The notes below the pieces were generated by a model. The model did not search any database, was not told the DNA's origin, and was given only the letters and a program-made list of their open reading frames with translations. Of a stretch of DNA of 64,000 nt, positions 31,078-42,262 are shown piece after piece. Position 1 is the stretch's first letter; the number at the start of each line of letters is the position of its first letter. The translations under genes and the position numbers were made by a program. The DNA comes from an uncultured Pelagibacteraceae bacterium (GTDB lineage: Bacteria; Pseudomonadota; Alphaproteobacteria; Pelagibacterales; Pelagibacteraceae). Location: contig CACNIK010000005.1 in NCBI GenBank assembly GCA_902620525.1, positions 31,415-95,414 of the forward strand, written 5' to 3'.

Positions 31078-32946
31078 ATGACTAAAGAAAGCTATGATGT
31101 AGTAGTTATAGGTGGTGGACATGCTGGATGTGAAGCTGCTGCAGCTTCCGCTAGAATGGGCGTAAATACTGCACTTTTTACACATAAAATTGAGACTATT
31201 GGTGAGATGTCGTGTAATCCAGCTATAGGCGGACTAGGCAAAGGCCATTTGGTTCGTGAAATTGATGCACTTGATGGTGTGATGGGTGTTGTCTCTGATA
31301 AATCAGGTATTCAGTTCAGATTATTGAACAGAAGCAGAGGTCCAGCCGTTAGAGGACCGAGAACTCAATCAGACAGGGCGCTCTATAAAGAGCACATGCA
31401 AAAAATTTTATTAAATTATAAAAATTTAACTGTAATAGCTGATCCAGTAGTTCAATTTTTGTTTAATAATAATCAGGTTGAAGGATTCTTATGTCAGAGT
31501 GGTAATGAGATCAGATGTAAAGAACTCATTTTGACGACTGGGACATTTTTAAATGGATTAATACATATTGGTGAAACTCAAATCCCTGCGGGCAGATACG
31601 ACGAAAAACCATCTACTGGTCTAAGCGAGCAACTTGCTAAATTCAAAATGAAAATAGGTAGACTTAAAACTGGCACACCTCCTAGGCTGGATGGGTCTAC
31701 AATTAATTACGATGATTTAGAAATGCAGCCAGCTGATAATGATCCTTACTTTTTTTCTTTCTTAACGTCTAAACTAGAAAACAAACAAATTTCTTGTGGC
31801 ATGACACATACAAATGATGAGGTTCATAAAATTATTAGCGATAATATTAATCGAAGTGCGATGTACTCTGGTAACATTAAAGGCGTTGGACCAAGATATT
31901 GCCCATCCATTGAAGATAAGATTGTTAAGTTTAAAGAAAAACAAAAACATCAAATCTTCTTAGAACCAGAAGGATTAAAGGACAATACTGTTTACCCAAA
32001 TGGTATATCTACATCCTTACCAGAGGAGGTCCAACTCAAAATATTAAGTAAAATCAAGGGTTTAGAGACCGTTAAAATGAAAAGGGCTGGTTATGCCATA
32101 GAGTACGATTATGTAGATCCTAGAGAGCTAAATCCGATTTTAGAGACAAAAAAAATTAAATCATTATTCCTAGCAGGACAAATAAATGGAACTACTGGTT
32201 ATGAAGAAGCTGCTGCTCAAGGACTAATTGCTGGTATTAATGCTGCTCTTAAAATTCTCAAAAAGGAAGAATTTATTTTAGATAGATCTGAGTCTTACAT
32301 TGGAGTAATGATCGATGATTTAATTACTAAAGGTGTTTCAGAGCCATATCGTATGTTTACATCTAGAGCAGAATATAGATTATCTTTAAGAGCAGATAAT
32401 GCAGATCAAAGATTAACTCCATTAGGTATTAAAATTAATTGTGTGGGGAAAACCAGAACAAAAATATTTTTAGATAAACAAAAAAAATTAACTCAGATTT
32501 TAGATTACCTTAAATCCAATTTAATATCTCCTAATGAAGCAAGTAAGTACGAAATTAAAATAGCTCAGGATGGTGTGAAAAGATCTGGTATTGAGTTGAT
32601 GTCACAACGAAATTTAAATATGGCAAAAATAAGGCAGATATGGCCTTCAATTCCATCGTTTGGAGCTGATTTGGATGATCAAGTTGAAATAGATGCTCAC
32701 TACTCTGGGTACCTTAAAAGACAGTCCCATGATATAGCCGCTTTTAAAAAAGATGAAGGTATAAAAATACCAGACAAGATCGACTACGATATCTTCAGCG
32801 GTCTCTCTAATGAGATCAAATCAAAACTAAAGACAGTTAGACCTAAAACATTGGGACAAGCTTTAAGAATCGATGGAGTAACTCCAGCCGCAGCGATTAT
32901 TTTGCTCGGCTACATCAAATCCAGAAAAAAAAGGGTTTCAGCTTGA
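31078..32946 (+). CDS. mnmG: tRNA uridine-5-carboxymethylaminomethyl modification enzyme
   Basis: [45 protein letters not shown]. Confidence 0.98.
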   Translation: MTKESYDVVVIGGGHAGCEAAAASARMGVNTALFTHKIETIGEMSCNPAIGGLGKGHLVREIDALDGVMGVVSDKSGIQFRLLNRSRGPAVRGPRTQSDRALYKEHMQKILLNYKNLTVIADPVVQFLFNNNQVEGFLCQSGNEIRCKELILTTGTFLNGLIHIGETQIPAGRYDEKPSTGLSEQLAKFKMKIGRLKTGTPPRLDGSTINYDDLEMQPADNDPYFFSFLTSKLENKQISCGMTHTNDEVHKIISDNINRSAMYSGNIKGVGPRYCPSIEDKIVKFKEKQKHQIFLEPEGLKDNTVYPNGISTSLPEEVQLKILSKIKGLETVKMKRAGYAIEYDYVDPRELNPILETKKIKSLFLAGQINGTTGYEEAAAQGLIAGINAALKILKKEEFILDRSESYIGVMIDDLITKGVSEPYRMFTSRAEYRLSLRADNADQRLTPLGIKINCVGKTRTKIFLDKQKKLTQILDYLKSNLISPNEASKYEIKIAQDGVKRSGIELMSQRNLNMAKIRQIWPSIPSFGADLDDQVEIDAHYSGYLKRQSHDIAAFKKDEGIKIPDKIDYDIFSGLSNEIKSKLKTVRPKTLGQALRIDGVTPAAAIILLGYIKSRKKRVSA

Positions 32947-33563
32947 TAACCGAGTCTAATGTTAAAAGAATACTTCTTAAAGATTTAAATTTTGATGCCC
33001 CAAAGATAAAAAAATTAGATAATTTTGCGAAAAAACTCCTTATTTATAATAAAAAACACAATTTAATATCGAAAAGTACCGAAAAACAAATATGGGATAG
33101 GCATATCTTAGATAGTGCGCAATTAATTAAATTTATAGACGTTAAAAGCTGTTCAGGGATAGCTGATTTAGGTACCGGCGGCGGTTTTCCTGGTATTATT
33201 TTAGGCATATACTTTCAAAATTACAATTTTCACGTGAAACTATATGAAAAATCTCCAGTAAAATCGTCATTTTTGACTGATATTTCAAATATTTTAGGTT
33301 TGAAATGTAAAATTATACGTAATGACATAAATTCCGTAAAAATTGACTCTAATTACATAGTTTGTAGAGCTTTTCGAAAATTATCCCATATATTGAATAT
33401 TTCACGTGAAAACTGTGTAAAAAAGCATAAAATTATCATTTTGAAGGGAAGAAATGCACAAAAAGAGATAAATTGTACTTCCAAGATGAAAAATTATAAG
33501 TATAGATTAGAAAATAGTATTACGGATAATGATTCTAAAATAATTATACTTAATACGGAATAA
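32943..33563 (+). CDS. rsmG: 16S rRNA (guanine527-N7)-methyltransferase (TTG start)
   Basis: [39 protein letters not shown]. Confidence 0.96.
   Translation: MITESNVKRILLKDLNFDAPKIKKLDNFAKKLLIYNKKHNLISKSTEKQIWDRHILDSAQLIKFIDVKSCSGIADLGTGGGFPGIILGIYFQNYNFHVKLYEKSPVKSSFLTDISNILGLKCKIIRNDINSVKIDSNYIVCRAFRKLSHILNISRENCVKKHKIIILKGRNAQKEINCTSKMKNYKYRLENSITDNDSKIIILNTE
33228..33239. promoter_or_regulatory. parS-like site 1
   Basis: Perfect palindrome TTTCACGTGAAA, core of the ParB site TGTTTCACGTGAAACA; inside rsmG, 330 bp upstream of parA. Confidence 0.85.
33400..33411. promoter_or_regulatory. parS-like site 2
   Basis: Perfect palindrome TTTCACGTGAAA, 172 bp from site 1 and in a different codon phase. 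Confidence 0.85.
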
Positions 33564-33568
33564 ATTTT

Positions 33569-34363
33569 GTGAAAACGAAAATTATAGCTGTTATAAATCA
33601 AAAAGGTGGAGTAGGCAAAACCACTACAGTTATAAATTTAGCCGCATCACTGTCCATTTTGGGTCAAAACAATCTTGTAATTGATTTAGACCCTCAAGGA
33701 AACGCAACGACTGGTCTTGGCAAATCAAATAATGATGATGATAATAATATTTACAATCTTCTTATTAATAAAATTAATTTAAAAGATGGATTACAAAAAA
33801 CAGACATAACTAATCTTGATGTATTTGGATCGAATGTGAATCTTTCAGGTTTAGAAGTGGAAACCGCCAATGATGAAAATAGAGCATTTATTTTAAAAGA
33901 CATTCTGAATAAAAATTCTGAAATAATAAAAAAATATGATAATGTTTTTATTGATTGCCCACCTTCTTTAAGCTTATTAACCATTATGGCCTTAGTAAGT
34001 GCTAATGAAATACTTGTCCCCTTACAGACAGAATTTTTTGCATTAGAGGGGATTACACAATTAGTTAAAACAATAGATAGAATAAAAATAAAACTTAATC
34101 CTTCTTTAAGTGTAAGAGGAATATTATTAACAATGTTTGATAAAAGAAACAAATTATCATCACAAGTAGATAAAGAGGCAAGAAATTATTTTAAACAAAA
34201 AGTTTATCAGTCAGTAATACCTAGAAACGTAAGATTATCCGAAGCACCTTCACATGGACAACCTTGTGTAATATATGACAAGTCGTGTAGTGGTAGTAAG
34301 GCATATTTAAAATTAGCTGAAGAATTTCTTAATCAAAGAAAAAATATAGGGAGTGCTGCATGA
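33569..34363 (+). CDS. parA: Chromosome partitioning ATPase ParA
   Basis: IAVINQKGGVGKTTTVINLAASL, DLDPQGNATTGLG. Confidence 0.98.
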   Translation: MKTKIIAVINQKGGVGKTTTVINLAASLSILGQNNLVIDLDPQGNATTGLGKSNNDDDNNIYNLLINKINLKDGLQKTDITNLDVFGSNVNLSGLEVETANDENRAFILKDILNKNSEIIKKYDNVFIDCPPSLSLLTIMALVSANEILVPLQTEFFALEGITQLVKTIDRIKIKLNPSLSVRGILLTMFDKRNKLSSQVDKEARNYFKQKVYQSVIPRNVRLSEAPSHGQPCVIYDKSCSGSKAYLKLAEEFLNQRKNIGSAA

Positions 34364-35217
34364 AATCTAAAAAAAACAAAGGTTTGGGAAAGGGTTTATC
34401 AGCTCTTTTTGGTGACCAAAAAAACCCTGAAAATAAAGGAAAAAATGACAGTAATATCCAAAAAGTGCTCATTGGCGAATTGGCGCGAAACAAATATCAA
34501 CCAAGAACTATTTTTGACGAAGAAAAATTGAAAGAGCTCTCTGAGTCTATTAAAAAAAATGGAATGATCCAACCTATTGCTGTACGAAAAAATAATTCTT
34601 CTTCAGAACCATATGAAATAGTAGCAGGGGAGAGAAGGTGGTTAGCTGCTCAAAAAGCCGGCTTACACGATGTGCCTATAACAATTTTAGATTTAAATGA
34701 TAGTGAAACTTTGGAAGTTGCAATTGTTGAAAATATACAGAGGGAAGATTTAAATGTTGTTGAAGAAGCTAAAGGTTATAAAAGACTAAACGAAGAGTTT
34801 GGATATGATCAAGATAAAATTGCTAAAATGATGTCTAAAAGCAGAAGTCACATAAGTAATACTTTAAGACTGTTAAACCTACCCAAAGATATTATAGCAA
34901 TGTTAGAACAAGGTGAATTAACTGCTGGGCAAGCTCGTCCATTAATAGGTATGCCTAATGCATCATCCATAGCCGAAGAGATAGTTGCAAAAAAGCTCTC
35001 TGCGAGATCAATCGAAAATATTAAAAAAAATAAATCTAAATCATTCACTATCGATCCAAATATTTTTGATGCTCAAAGAAATATTGAGAGATCTATTGGA
35101 TTAAAAGTAATTATCCAAAATAAGAAGAATAACTCCGGTAAATTAACTATCGAATATAAAAATTTAGATCAGTTGGATTATTTATCTAAATTACTTAAAA
35201 ATAAGCCCAAGAATTAG
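34360..35217 (+). CDS. parB: Chromosome partitioning protein ParB
   Basis: KGLGKGLSALFG, YQPRTIFDEEKL, AGERRWLAAQKAGL, HTH. Confidence 0.98.
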   Translation: MKSKKNKGLGKGLSALFGDQKNPENKGKNDSNIQKVLIGELARNKYQPRTIFDEEKLKELSESIKKNGMIQPIAVRKNNSSSEPYEIVAGERRWLAAQKAGLHDVPITILDLNDSETLEVAIVENIQREDLNVVEEAKGYKRLNEEFGYDQDKIAKMMSKSRSHISNTLRLLNLPKDIIAMLEQGELTAGQARPLIGMPNASSIAEEIVAKKLSARSIENIKKNKSKSFTIDPNIFDAQRNIERSIGLKVIIQNKKNNSGKLTIEYKNLDQLDYLSKLLKNKPKN

Positions 35218-36196
35218 TACAAATATTTAAAATGGAGTTTTTAACGATTGTTAAACCATTTAAATAGCTATTTTTTTTGATTTTTTCCTCTGTTTGCCCC
35301 AAATATGTTATAGCTTCTAGAATCCTTTGTTTATCCCACTTTTGCAAGAGTTTTAAAAACATTGATTTGTCTTTCCAAAAAATTGGTGGCCGTATTTTAG
35401 TTATTGACACATTAAAATCGTTATAGTCGTCATTTACTCTATGGATTTCTAAAAGCTTTATTAATCTAAAGTTTATCATATTAAGATAAATGAAAACGTC
35501 ATCATTTGAAAAAGCAAAATTACTTAATAAGTTGTTAAGTTTAACTTTGTCCCCGATGAGTGATGCATCTCTAATATTTTCAAAAAGCTCATTCCTATCT
35601 GAGTTTAACAATGTTTCTAAACTTTCTTCAACCAAAACTTTTTTGTCATAAAATGATTTAATTTTATCTAGGTTATTTAAAATTGTTTTTCTATTTAAAT
35701 TTGAATAGTTAAGTATCATATTCACATTATCTTGATTTAAATTATTAAATTCTTTTAGTTCATTATGAATTAATTTTCTTAAAGTAATATCATTATCGCT
35801 ATAACAAGGAATAATTGCTAAATTATTATCTTTTTCAAATGTTGCTCTTAACTTTGATTTCTTATCAAGTAAGTCTGCTATCAAAATGATTCTTATTTTT
35901 TCTTTTGTATCTAATATACTATCAAGTTCCGTAAGAATTTTTTCATTAGTTTGATTTAATACAATTACCTTTTCCTCCGAAAATAAAGAGACATTCTTGA
36001 TCTCATTCATTAAAATATCTTTGTTTTTGTTTAAGTCTTCTTGGTAAAGATTAATAATTTCTGCTTTTTTATTTAATTTTACAATGTTTTTTTTTAAGGA
36101 TTCTTTTAATCCGATATTTTCACCGTAAATGAGAATAAAATTATATTGTAGAATTTTTTTTATATTATTTTCTATCTCAAAACTTTTTAAAATCAT
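35195..36196 (-). CDS. holA: DNA polymerase III delta subunit
   Basis: 333 aa; NFILIYGENIGLKESL, FSEEKVIVL; directly downstream of the lptE-like gene. Confidence 0.88.
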   Translation of the reverse strand: MILKSFEIENNIKKILQYNFILIYGENIGLKESLKKNIVKLNKKAEIINLYQEDLNKNKDILMNEIKNVSLFSEEKVIVLNQTNEKILTELDSILDTKEKIRIILIADLLDKKSKLRATFEKDNNLAIIPCYSDNDITLRKLIHNELKEFNNLNQDNVNMILNYSNLNRKTILNNLDKIKSFYDKKVLVEESLETLLNSDRNELFENIRDASLIGDKVKLNNLLSNFAFSNDDVFIYLNMINFRLIKLLEIHRVNDDYNDFNVSITKIRPPIFWKDKSMFLKLLQKWDKQRILEAITYLGQTEEKIKKNSYLNGLTIVKNSILNICTNSWAYF

Positions 36197-36667
36197 TTAG
36201 TTATAGTATATTCGTAATTGATCTAATATTTCATCTACAATAATGTCTATCAATGAATTATTTGCGTCTTTTGAATTGTTAACAGTCGCAGAGTGATTGT
36301 CTTCAACGTTATATATTCTTTGAGCAGTAAAGGTCCTATTTATCTCTCTTGTTGAATTAAGCTCAATAATTTTGACATTAGCAGATAGTGTAAGGCTATA
36401 TTTAGTTACCTTATTTTGTATATTTTTTTCTTGGATAGTTCTATTTTTATCTAAATTTACAAAAAGTTTTATTCTATTATCACTATCTCTATTCGAAAAT
36501 CTTTGGATTTTCTTTTGAATTATGAAGGATGTTCTTGTGTCTCCAGTAATATCAAATTCTTGTATATAAAATTTTTTTTGATCCCTAGAATTCATGTTCT
36601 GATATGAACAAGAACTCATAAGCAACAATATAGCAGAAGCTATTTTTATAAAATTAATTTTATTCAT
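36197..36667 (-). CDS. lptE: LPS-assembly lipoprotein (LptE-like)
   Basis: Lipobox LLMSSCSY, between leuS and holA. Confidence 0.78.
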   Translation of the reverse strand: MNKINFIKIASAILLLMSSCSYQNMNSRDQKKFYIQEFDITGDTRTSFIIQKKIQRFSNRDSDNRIKLFVNLDKNRTIQEKNIQNKVTKYSLTLSANVKIIELNSTREINRTFTAQRIYNVEDNHSATVNNSKDANNSLIDIIVDEILDQLRIYYN

Positions 36668-39192
36668 TATTTTGTAATAAAGTTTATGATTCTATCTTTT
36701 ACAAATATAACTTTGTTGACAGTTTGATTTAAAATTTTACTTTTTATCTTAGCATTGTTTTTACAAATCTTTTCAACTGAAATTTGATTTATACCTTTAT
36801 CAATTTCAACAACATCTCTTGTTTTGCCGTTAATTTGAATTGCCATTTTAATTTTTTCCTTCTTAATTAATTTAGTATCAACTTTTGGCCAGGTTTTTAT
36901 TTCCTTAGCTCCCAGCATTTCTAAACATTCATAAGCTATATGAGGGGTAAATGGTACAAGTATCTTCATTAATTTGATCAAATTTGTTTTTATGCATTTA
37001 TCTGAAACTTCTTTAGAAAGATGACTTTGGAATAAATTATATATTTCATAAACATTTGCCACAACTACATTTAAATTAAAATTATTAATCGACTTTGTAA
37101 TCTTGTTAATGTAAGAATTCATTTTCAAATCGAAATCTTTATCAAAATTATTTTTTTTAACTGATCTTTTTTTTATTTCACAACAAAGATTATATATTTT
37201 TTGAAGAAATTTATAAGCAGCGTTAACACCTTGATTTGACCATTGGATATCTTTTTCTGGGGGGCTATCTGAAAGTATAAACCATCTGACAGAGTCTGCT
37301 CCATATGATTTAATCATATTTTCTGGATCAATAACATTTTTCTTAGATTTTGACATCGACTCTGATGGGCCAACTATCACCTTTGATTTATCAGATATCA
37401 TTTGAAAGTTTCCATTTGAATTTTTTTCAACTTCAGAAGGGTTCAACCATTTCCCTTTTTGATCTTTGTAAGTTTCATGACATACCATGCCTTGAGTAAA
37501 TAAACCTTTAAAGGGCTCACTGTCTTTGATCTTTTTGTTATTATTTTTTAGCGCTCTCATGAAAAATCTTGAGTAGAGCAAATGTAAAATTGCGTGTTCT
37601 ATTCCACCTATATACTGGTCTACTGGCATCCAATAGTTAATTTTTTTTATGTCAAAAGGTTCAGATTTTATTTTAGGCGAGCAAAATCTTAAGAAATACC
37701 AGGAAGAATCTACGAATGTATCAAGAGTGTCAGTTTCCCGTAATGCTGGTTTACCAGTTTTTTTATGAACTGTATTTTTCCAACTTTTATGATTCTCTAG
37801 TGGATTTCCACTTTGGTTCAAATCAATGTCTACCGGAAGTTTTATTGGAAGTTCGCTTTTATCAACTGGCACAATAGATCCATCCTGTAAATGAATCATT
37901 GGTATTGGACAACCCCAATATCTCTGTCTTGAAATTCCCCAATCTTTTAATCTAAAAGTTATTTTCTTTTTTCCTATTTTTATTTTTTCAATTTCTTTTA
38001 TAATTCTAGTCTTTGCTTGTTCTACTGTTAACCCATTAAGAAAATCAGAGTTAATTAATGTTCCATCACCAATAAAAGCTTCTGATAAATTATTGAAGTT
38101 TTTGGGCTTAGTTGGATTATCCGATACAACTTCTGTAATTGGGAGATTATATTTTTTTGCAAAATCCAAATCTCTTTGGTCGTGAGCAGGACAACCAAAT
38201 ATTGCACCTGTCCCGTAGTCCATTAAAATAAAATTGGCTACATAAATTGGAATTTTTTTTCCCTTAATAAATGGATGAGATGCGTATAAGTTTGTATCAA
38301 ATCCAATTTTTTCCGCATTTGCCAAAGCTTCTTCTGTTGTACCGACTTTAAGGCATTCATTTTTGAAACTATTATATTTTTCATCTTTTAAAAATTTTTG
38401 ACAAATAGGATGATCTACTGAAACAGCTAAAAAAGATGCACCAAATATTGTGTCCGGCCTTGTCGTAAAAACATTAATTGTTTTATTTTCCTTTTCAATT
38501 TTAAAATTAATTTCACAACCAATGGATTTTCCAATCCAATTTTTTTGCATTATTTTTACTTTATCTGGCCAATTATCTAATTGATCTAATCCTTGAAGTA
38601 ACTCATTTGAAAATTTTGTTATGTCAAAAAACCATTGTGAGAGTTTCTTACGCTCTACTACCGCCCCCGATCTCCAACCTTTGCCATTAACAACTTGTTC
38701 GTTAGCTAAAACTGTTTGCTCAACGGGATCCCAGTTTACGTAATTTTCTTTTCTTTTTACTAAACCTTTATTGTAAAAATCGATAAATATTTCTTGTTGG
38801 TGTTTGTAATAATTTTCGTCACACGTAGAAACTTCTAAATCCCAATCTATTGAGAGCCCCATGAGTTTTAGCTGTCTCTTCATTTCTAATATATTTTTTT
38901 CTGTCCATTTTTTTGGGTGTAAATTGTTTTCTTTTGCCGCATTCTCTGCTGGTAAACCAAAAGCGTCCCATCCCATTGGGTGCAAAACATTGAAACCATT
39001 CATAAATTTAAATCGAGCAATAACATCGCCTATTGTATAATTTCTTACATGACCCATGTGAATTTTTCCTGAGGGATATGGAAACATTTCTAAACAATAA
39101 AACTTTTTTGAACTCTTATTATTGTAAAGCTTCTCTTTTTCAAAAATAGATTGCCACTTTTTTTCAATCACTTGAAAATTTAGTCTTTCCAT
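36667..39192 (-). CDS. leuS: Leucyl-tRNA synthetase
   Basis: [34 protein letters not shown]. Confidence 0.98.
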   Translation of the reverse strand: MERLNFQVIEKKWQSIFEKEKLYNNKSSKKFYCLEMFPYPSGKIHMGHVRNYTIGDVIARFKFMNGFNVLHPMGWDAFGLPAENAAKENNLHPKKWTEKNILEMKRQLKLMGLSIDWDLEVSTCDENYYKHQQEIFIDFYNKGLVKRKENYVNWDPVEQTVLANEQVVNGKGWRSGAVVERKKLSQWFFDITKFSNELLQGLDQLDNWPDKVKIMQKNWIGKSIGCEINFKIEKENKTINVFTTRPDTIFGASFLAVSVDHPICQKFLKDEKYNSFKNECLKVGTTEEALANAEKIGFDTNLYASHPFIKGKKIPIYVANFILMDYGTGAIFGCPAHDQRDLDFAKKYNLPITEVVSDNPTKPKNFNNLSEAFIGDGTLINSDFLNGLTVEQAKTRIIKEIEKIKIGKKKITFRLKDWGISRQRYWGCPIPMIHLQDGSIVPVDKSELPIKLPVDIDLNQSGNPLENHKSWKNTVHKKTGKPALRETDTLDTFVDSSWYFLRFCSPKIKSEPFDIKKINYWMPVDQYIGGIEHAILHLLYSRFFMRALKNNNKKIKDSEPFKGLFTQGMVCHETYKDQKGKWLNPSEVEKNSNGNFQMISDKSKVIVGPSESMSKSKKNVIDPENMIKSYGADSVRWFILSDSPPEKDIQWSNQGVNAAYKFLQKIYNLCCEIKKRSVKKNNFDKDFDLKMNSYINKITKSINNFNLNVVVANVYEIYNLFQSHLSKEVSDKCIKTNLIKLMKILVPFTPHIAYECLEMLGAKEIKTWPKVDTKLIKKEKIKMAIQINGKTRDVVEIDKGINQISVEKICKNNAKIKSKILNQTVNKVIFVKDRIINFITK

Positions 39193-39202
39193 AAATAAAA
39201 TT

Positions 39203-39721
39203 TTATTTTTTAACTTGTTTTTCTAAAATTGTTGCTTCTTTTAAAATAGATGCAATTAGTTCTTCTTGTATTCTTGATCTAAATACTTCTACATTACAAG
39301 ATTGGTTGACAGAACATTTTTTTCTATGAACAGTAATTTTGAGACTGTTGGATTGAATTACATTCGACATAAATCTAACAGTAATCTTTAATGCTTGATT
39401 TTTATTTGTTTCATCTGTGTACCAATCAGAAATAATTATGCCACCCGAGTAGTCCACGGTAGTTAGTGGTAAAAAGTCTAATATATCTAATGTTGCTCTC
39501 CACATCGGATTTGAAGTACTGAATTCATAATTAGTAGAACCTGTTCTACCCATCATCTTTCCAAGACCAACTCCTCTTCCTTCTTTTATGTTTTGTTTAG
39601 CTCTTTCAGGTCCTGAAATTGGAGTTTTCCTGGTATCCACTTTTTTTAAAAAACCTTTTCCACAAGACACAAGTAAGGAAAAAAGAAAAAAATAGACTAT
39701 AATTTTGAAAAAATTTCTCAT
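39203..39721 (-). CDS. DUF3576-like lipoprotein; start trimmed to MRNFFK
   Basis: Lipobox [30 protein letters not shown]. Confidence 0.85.
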   Translation of the reverse strand: MRNFFKIIVYFFLFSLLVSCGKGFLKKVDTRKTPISGPERAKQNIKEGRGVGLGKMMGRTGSTNYEFSTSNPMWRATLDILDFLPLTTVDYSGGIIISDWYTDETNKNQALKITVRFMSNVIQSNSLKITVHRKKCSVNQSCNVEVFRSRIQEELIASILKEATILEKQVKK

Positions 39722-39798
39722 TTTAAGAGCACCCAACTATTAAATAGCATTGTTTAGGTAAAATCCAACAAAAATCAGGAAAATAGGGCTTTTTAGCA

Positions 39799-39816
39799 TG
39801 TTGCATTTATACAACA
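39799..39816. promoter_or_regulatory. Inverted repeat upstream of porin, candidate operator
   Basis: TGTTG-c-AT-tt-AT-a-CAACA, 108 bp before the porin ATG. Confidence 0.5.
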
Positions 39817-39923
39817 CTAGTCAAAATAATAAGCGTAATGAATAACTTAAGGTACTAAATAAGCAATAAAAATTAGATAAATGGCTGTTAATTATAATTA
39901 ACGTTTTAACAAAAGGAGAAACA

Positions 39924-41018
39924 ATGAATAAATTAACAAAACTATTGTTCTCAGTTTTTACTTCAGTAGCTATAGCTACATCAGCATTTGCTGGTGAGTT
40001 CGCAGTAACTGGTAGTGCTAAGGCAACTTACACTATTTTAAGTAACACTGGAACAACAGGATCACACGCACTTGGTAAAGGACTTGGTATATCAAACGAG
40101 TTCTCACTAACTGCTTCAGGTGAACTTGATAACGGTATGACATGGTCATATGCACAAGATATCGACAATGCCACAGTACAAGATGATGCTTCTATCACAT
40201 TAGGTACTGACTATGGTACGGTTAAAATTTGTGTATCTGAGTGTGGATTATCAACAAAATACGCATTCGATAACTCAGCTTACGGAATAGGTTCTGATAA
40301 CGGTTATGGACACGGTTCAACATCATCAGGTGCAAGTGCAAACACTATGCAATATGGTTCGAACATCAGTTCATACAATAACCTTCAGTACCACGCGCCA
40401 GCTGACTTATTACCTTTCTCAACTACTTTCAAAGTTGGTATAACTCCAGGTAGAGCAGGTGGAACAGCTAACGACTCTTCTCACTCTGTAGTTGGAGACG
40501 CACACAATGGTGAAATGACTCAATACGCTATAACAACACAGCCTATTGATGGTTTAACTATTTCAGGTTCGTACTACGACTTTGGTGGTTTAGGTAAACA
40601 AGACGCTAGACAAAGAAAAGAAGGTGGTTCATTAGCTGCTAACTATTCTATTGGATCAGTGTCAATCGGTTACGGTGAAACTATGTTCGCTCCAGCTCAA
40701 GCAGCAGGAGTTGGTAACTCTGCAGCAGTTGTTGTAGACCACTACGAGAACAAAGGTTACAGCATAGGTTTCGCAGTTAACGATAACTTATCTATATCTT
40801 TCACAGAGGAAGAGTCTACAAAGAAACAGAAGTCTAAAGCGACAGCAACAGACGTAATCACTAGATCAGATAAGACAATGGAAATCCAAACGATTGACGT
40901 TGCTTACACTGTAGGTGGTGCTACGTTCTCAGTATCAACATCAGAAGGTACGAATGACTCGTACACAACAGGTGATGACACTAACGAGCACATCTTTGCT
41001 ATGTCATTAGCGTTCTAA
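39924..41018 (+). CDS. Outer-membrane porin
   Basis: Signal peptide MNKLTKLLFSVFTSVAIATSAFAG, beta-barrel pattern, C-terminal aromatic MSLAF; strong RBS aaaggag. Confidence 0.9.
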   Translation: MNKLTKLLFSVFTSVAIATSAFAGEFAVTGSAKATYTILSNTGTTGSHALGKGLGISNEFSLTASGELDNGMTWSYAQDIDNATVQDDASITLGTDYGTVKICVSECGLSTKYAFDNSAYGIGSDNGYGHGSTSSGASANTMQYGSNISSYNNLQYHAPADLLPFSTTFKVGITPGRAGGTANDSSHSVVGDAHNGEMTQYAITTQPIDGLTISGSYYDFGGLGKQDARQRKEGGSLAANYSIGSVSIGYGETMFAPAQAAGVGNSAAVVVDHYENKGYSIGFAVNDNLSISFTEEESTKKQKSKATATDVITRSDKTMEIQTIDVAYTVGGATFSVSTSEGTNDSYTTGDDTNEHIFAMSLAF

Positions 41019-41038
41019 TTTCTTTAGTTAGAAAAAAT

Positions 41039-41614
41039 TTAAAAAAGCCGGTTAATAAATTTAGCCGGCTTTTTTTTTATGGCTGATAAGCAAGCAAAAG
41101 ATTGAGATAAAACGCTATTTAATTTAGATAAATTTTTTTCGTTTATACCCCCCAAAGGAACTAATTCTGTTTTAGATCGGAGAGATAAAATATTAAACTT
41201 TTGAACTCCCAGATGCCCTGCTTTATTAGGACTGCTAGTCTCGAAAAGCCTAGAAAATATTATCACATTACAACCTTGCTTAATTTTTAAGTCAAGTTCT
41301 CGATGATTATGAGCAGAACCAATAATTTTAAATCCTTTTCTTGAATAGGTATTTGTGCGCAAATTCTTGTTGTGAGCGGATATGTATAAACCGTCAGCAT
41401 TTATTTTAGATAATAGTTTTATATTGTTAGCCACAAAAAAACTAACACCATTTTTCTTACAATTTTTTCTATAAATCTTCAGATCTTGAACTTTTTCTTT
41501 AGTAGTCTGATTTCTATAAATAATATTAAATTTATTCTTAATTCTAATCAAATTTAAATTGAATTCTCTAGTATTTTCTATGAATAAGTAGTATTTTTTT
41601 TTCAGTATCAACAT
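41039..41614 (-). CDS. Thiamine phosphate synthase/TenI-like protein; start trimmed to MLILKK
   Basis: VNGADGLYIS-like ADGLYISAHN, GCNVIIFSRLFETSSPNKAGHLGVQ, PLGGINEKNL. Confidence 0.82.
   Translation of the reverse strand: MLILKKKYYLFIENTREFNLNLIRIKNKFNIIYRNQTTKEKVQDLKIYRKNCKKNGVSFFVANNIKLLSKINADGLYISAHNKNLRTNTYSRKGFKIIGSAHNHRELDLKIKQGCNVIIFSRLFETSSPNKAGHLGVQKFNILSLRSKTELVPLGGINEKNLSKLNSVLSQSFACLSAIKKKPAKFINRLF
41041..41078. terminator. Bidirectional terminator hairpin
   Basis: aaaaaagccggtta...tagccggcttttttttt; A-run on one side, T-run on the other; inside the 3' end of the thiE-like CDS. Confidence 0.85.
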
Positions 41615-42262
41615 ATGAACATAATAACCAATTTTGAGAAAATAAAACAAGAAATTAAAAACAATCTACCTCAGAGAGATGTTAAAGTCATCGCTGTAAG
41701 TAAAACTTTCTCACTAGAACATGTTATGCCTTTAGTTAATTATGGGCACAAACACTTTGGTGAAAATAAAGTCCAAGAAGCTGAAAAAAAATGGAAAGAT
41801 TTGAAAAAAACCATTAACAATTTAAGTTTACACATGATAGGAAGATTGCAATCAAATAAAGCAAAAAAGGCAGTAGAAATATTTGACTATATACACTCTC
41901 TTGATAGTGAAAAGTTAGCTAATGAATTAAGCAAACGACAAAAAGAAAAACATAAAAATTTAGGTTATTTTATACAAATAAATTTAGGGTCAGAAGAACA
42001 AAAAGGTGGTCTCGAAATAAATGACTTAAAAAATTTTTACGACTACTGTGTTAAAGATCTTAATCTTTCAATTCTTGGATTAATGGCGATACCTCCTAAT
42101 GACAAAAATCCTGATAAACATTTTAAAAGAATATCTGAATTAAATAAACAATTTAACTTTCAACAGCTAAGCATTGGAATGTCCAACGATTACTTGCAAG
42201 CGATTAAATATGGAGCCTCTCATGTTAGAGTTGGTAGTGCTATCTTCGGATCTAGAAATTAG
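41615..42262 (+). CDS. YggS family PLP homeostasis protein
   Basis: VIAVSKTF, HFGENKVQEAEKKW, HMIGRLQSNK, LSIGMSNDYLQAIKYGASHVRVGSAIFG. Confidence 0.97.
   Translation: MNIITNFEKIKQEIKNNLPQRDVKVIAVSKTFSLEHVMPLVNYGHKHFGENKVQEAEKKWKDLKKTINNLSLHMIGRLQSNKAKKAVEIFDYIHSLDSEKLANELSKRQKEKHKNLGYFIQINLGSEEQKGGLEINDLKNFYDYCVKDLNLSILGLMAIPPNDKNPDKHFKRISELNKQFNFQQLSIGMSNDYLQAIKYGASHVRVGSAIFGSRN

Noticed and set aside
41039-41700. TPP riboswitch near the thiE-like gene
   Set aside because: No upstream non-coding space exists for the gene
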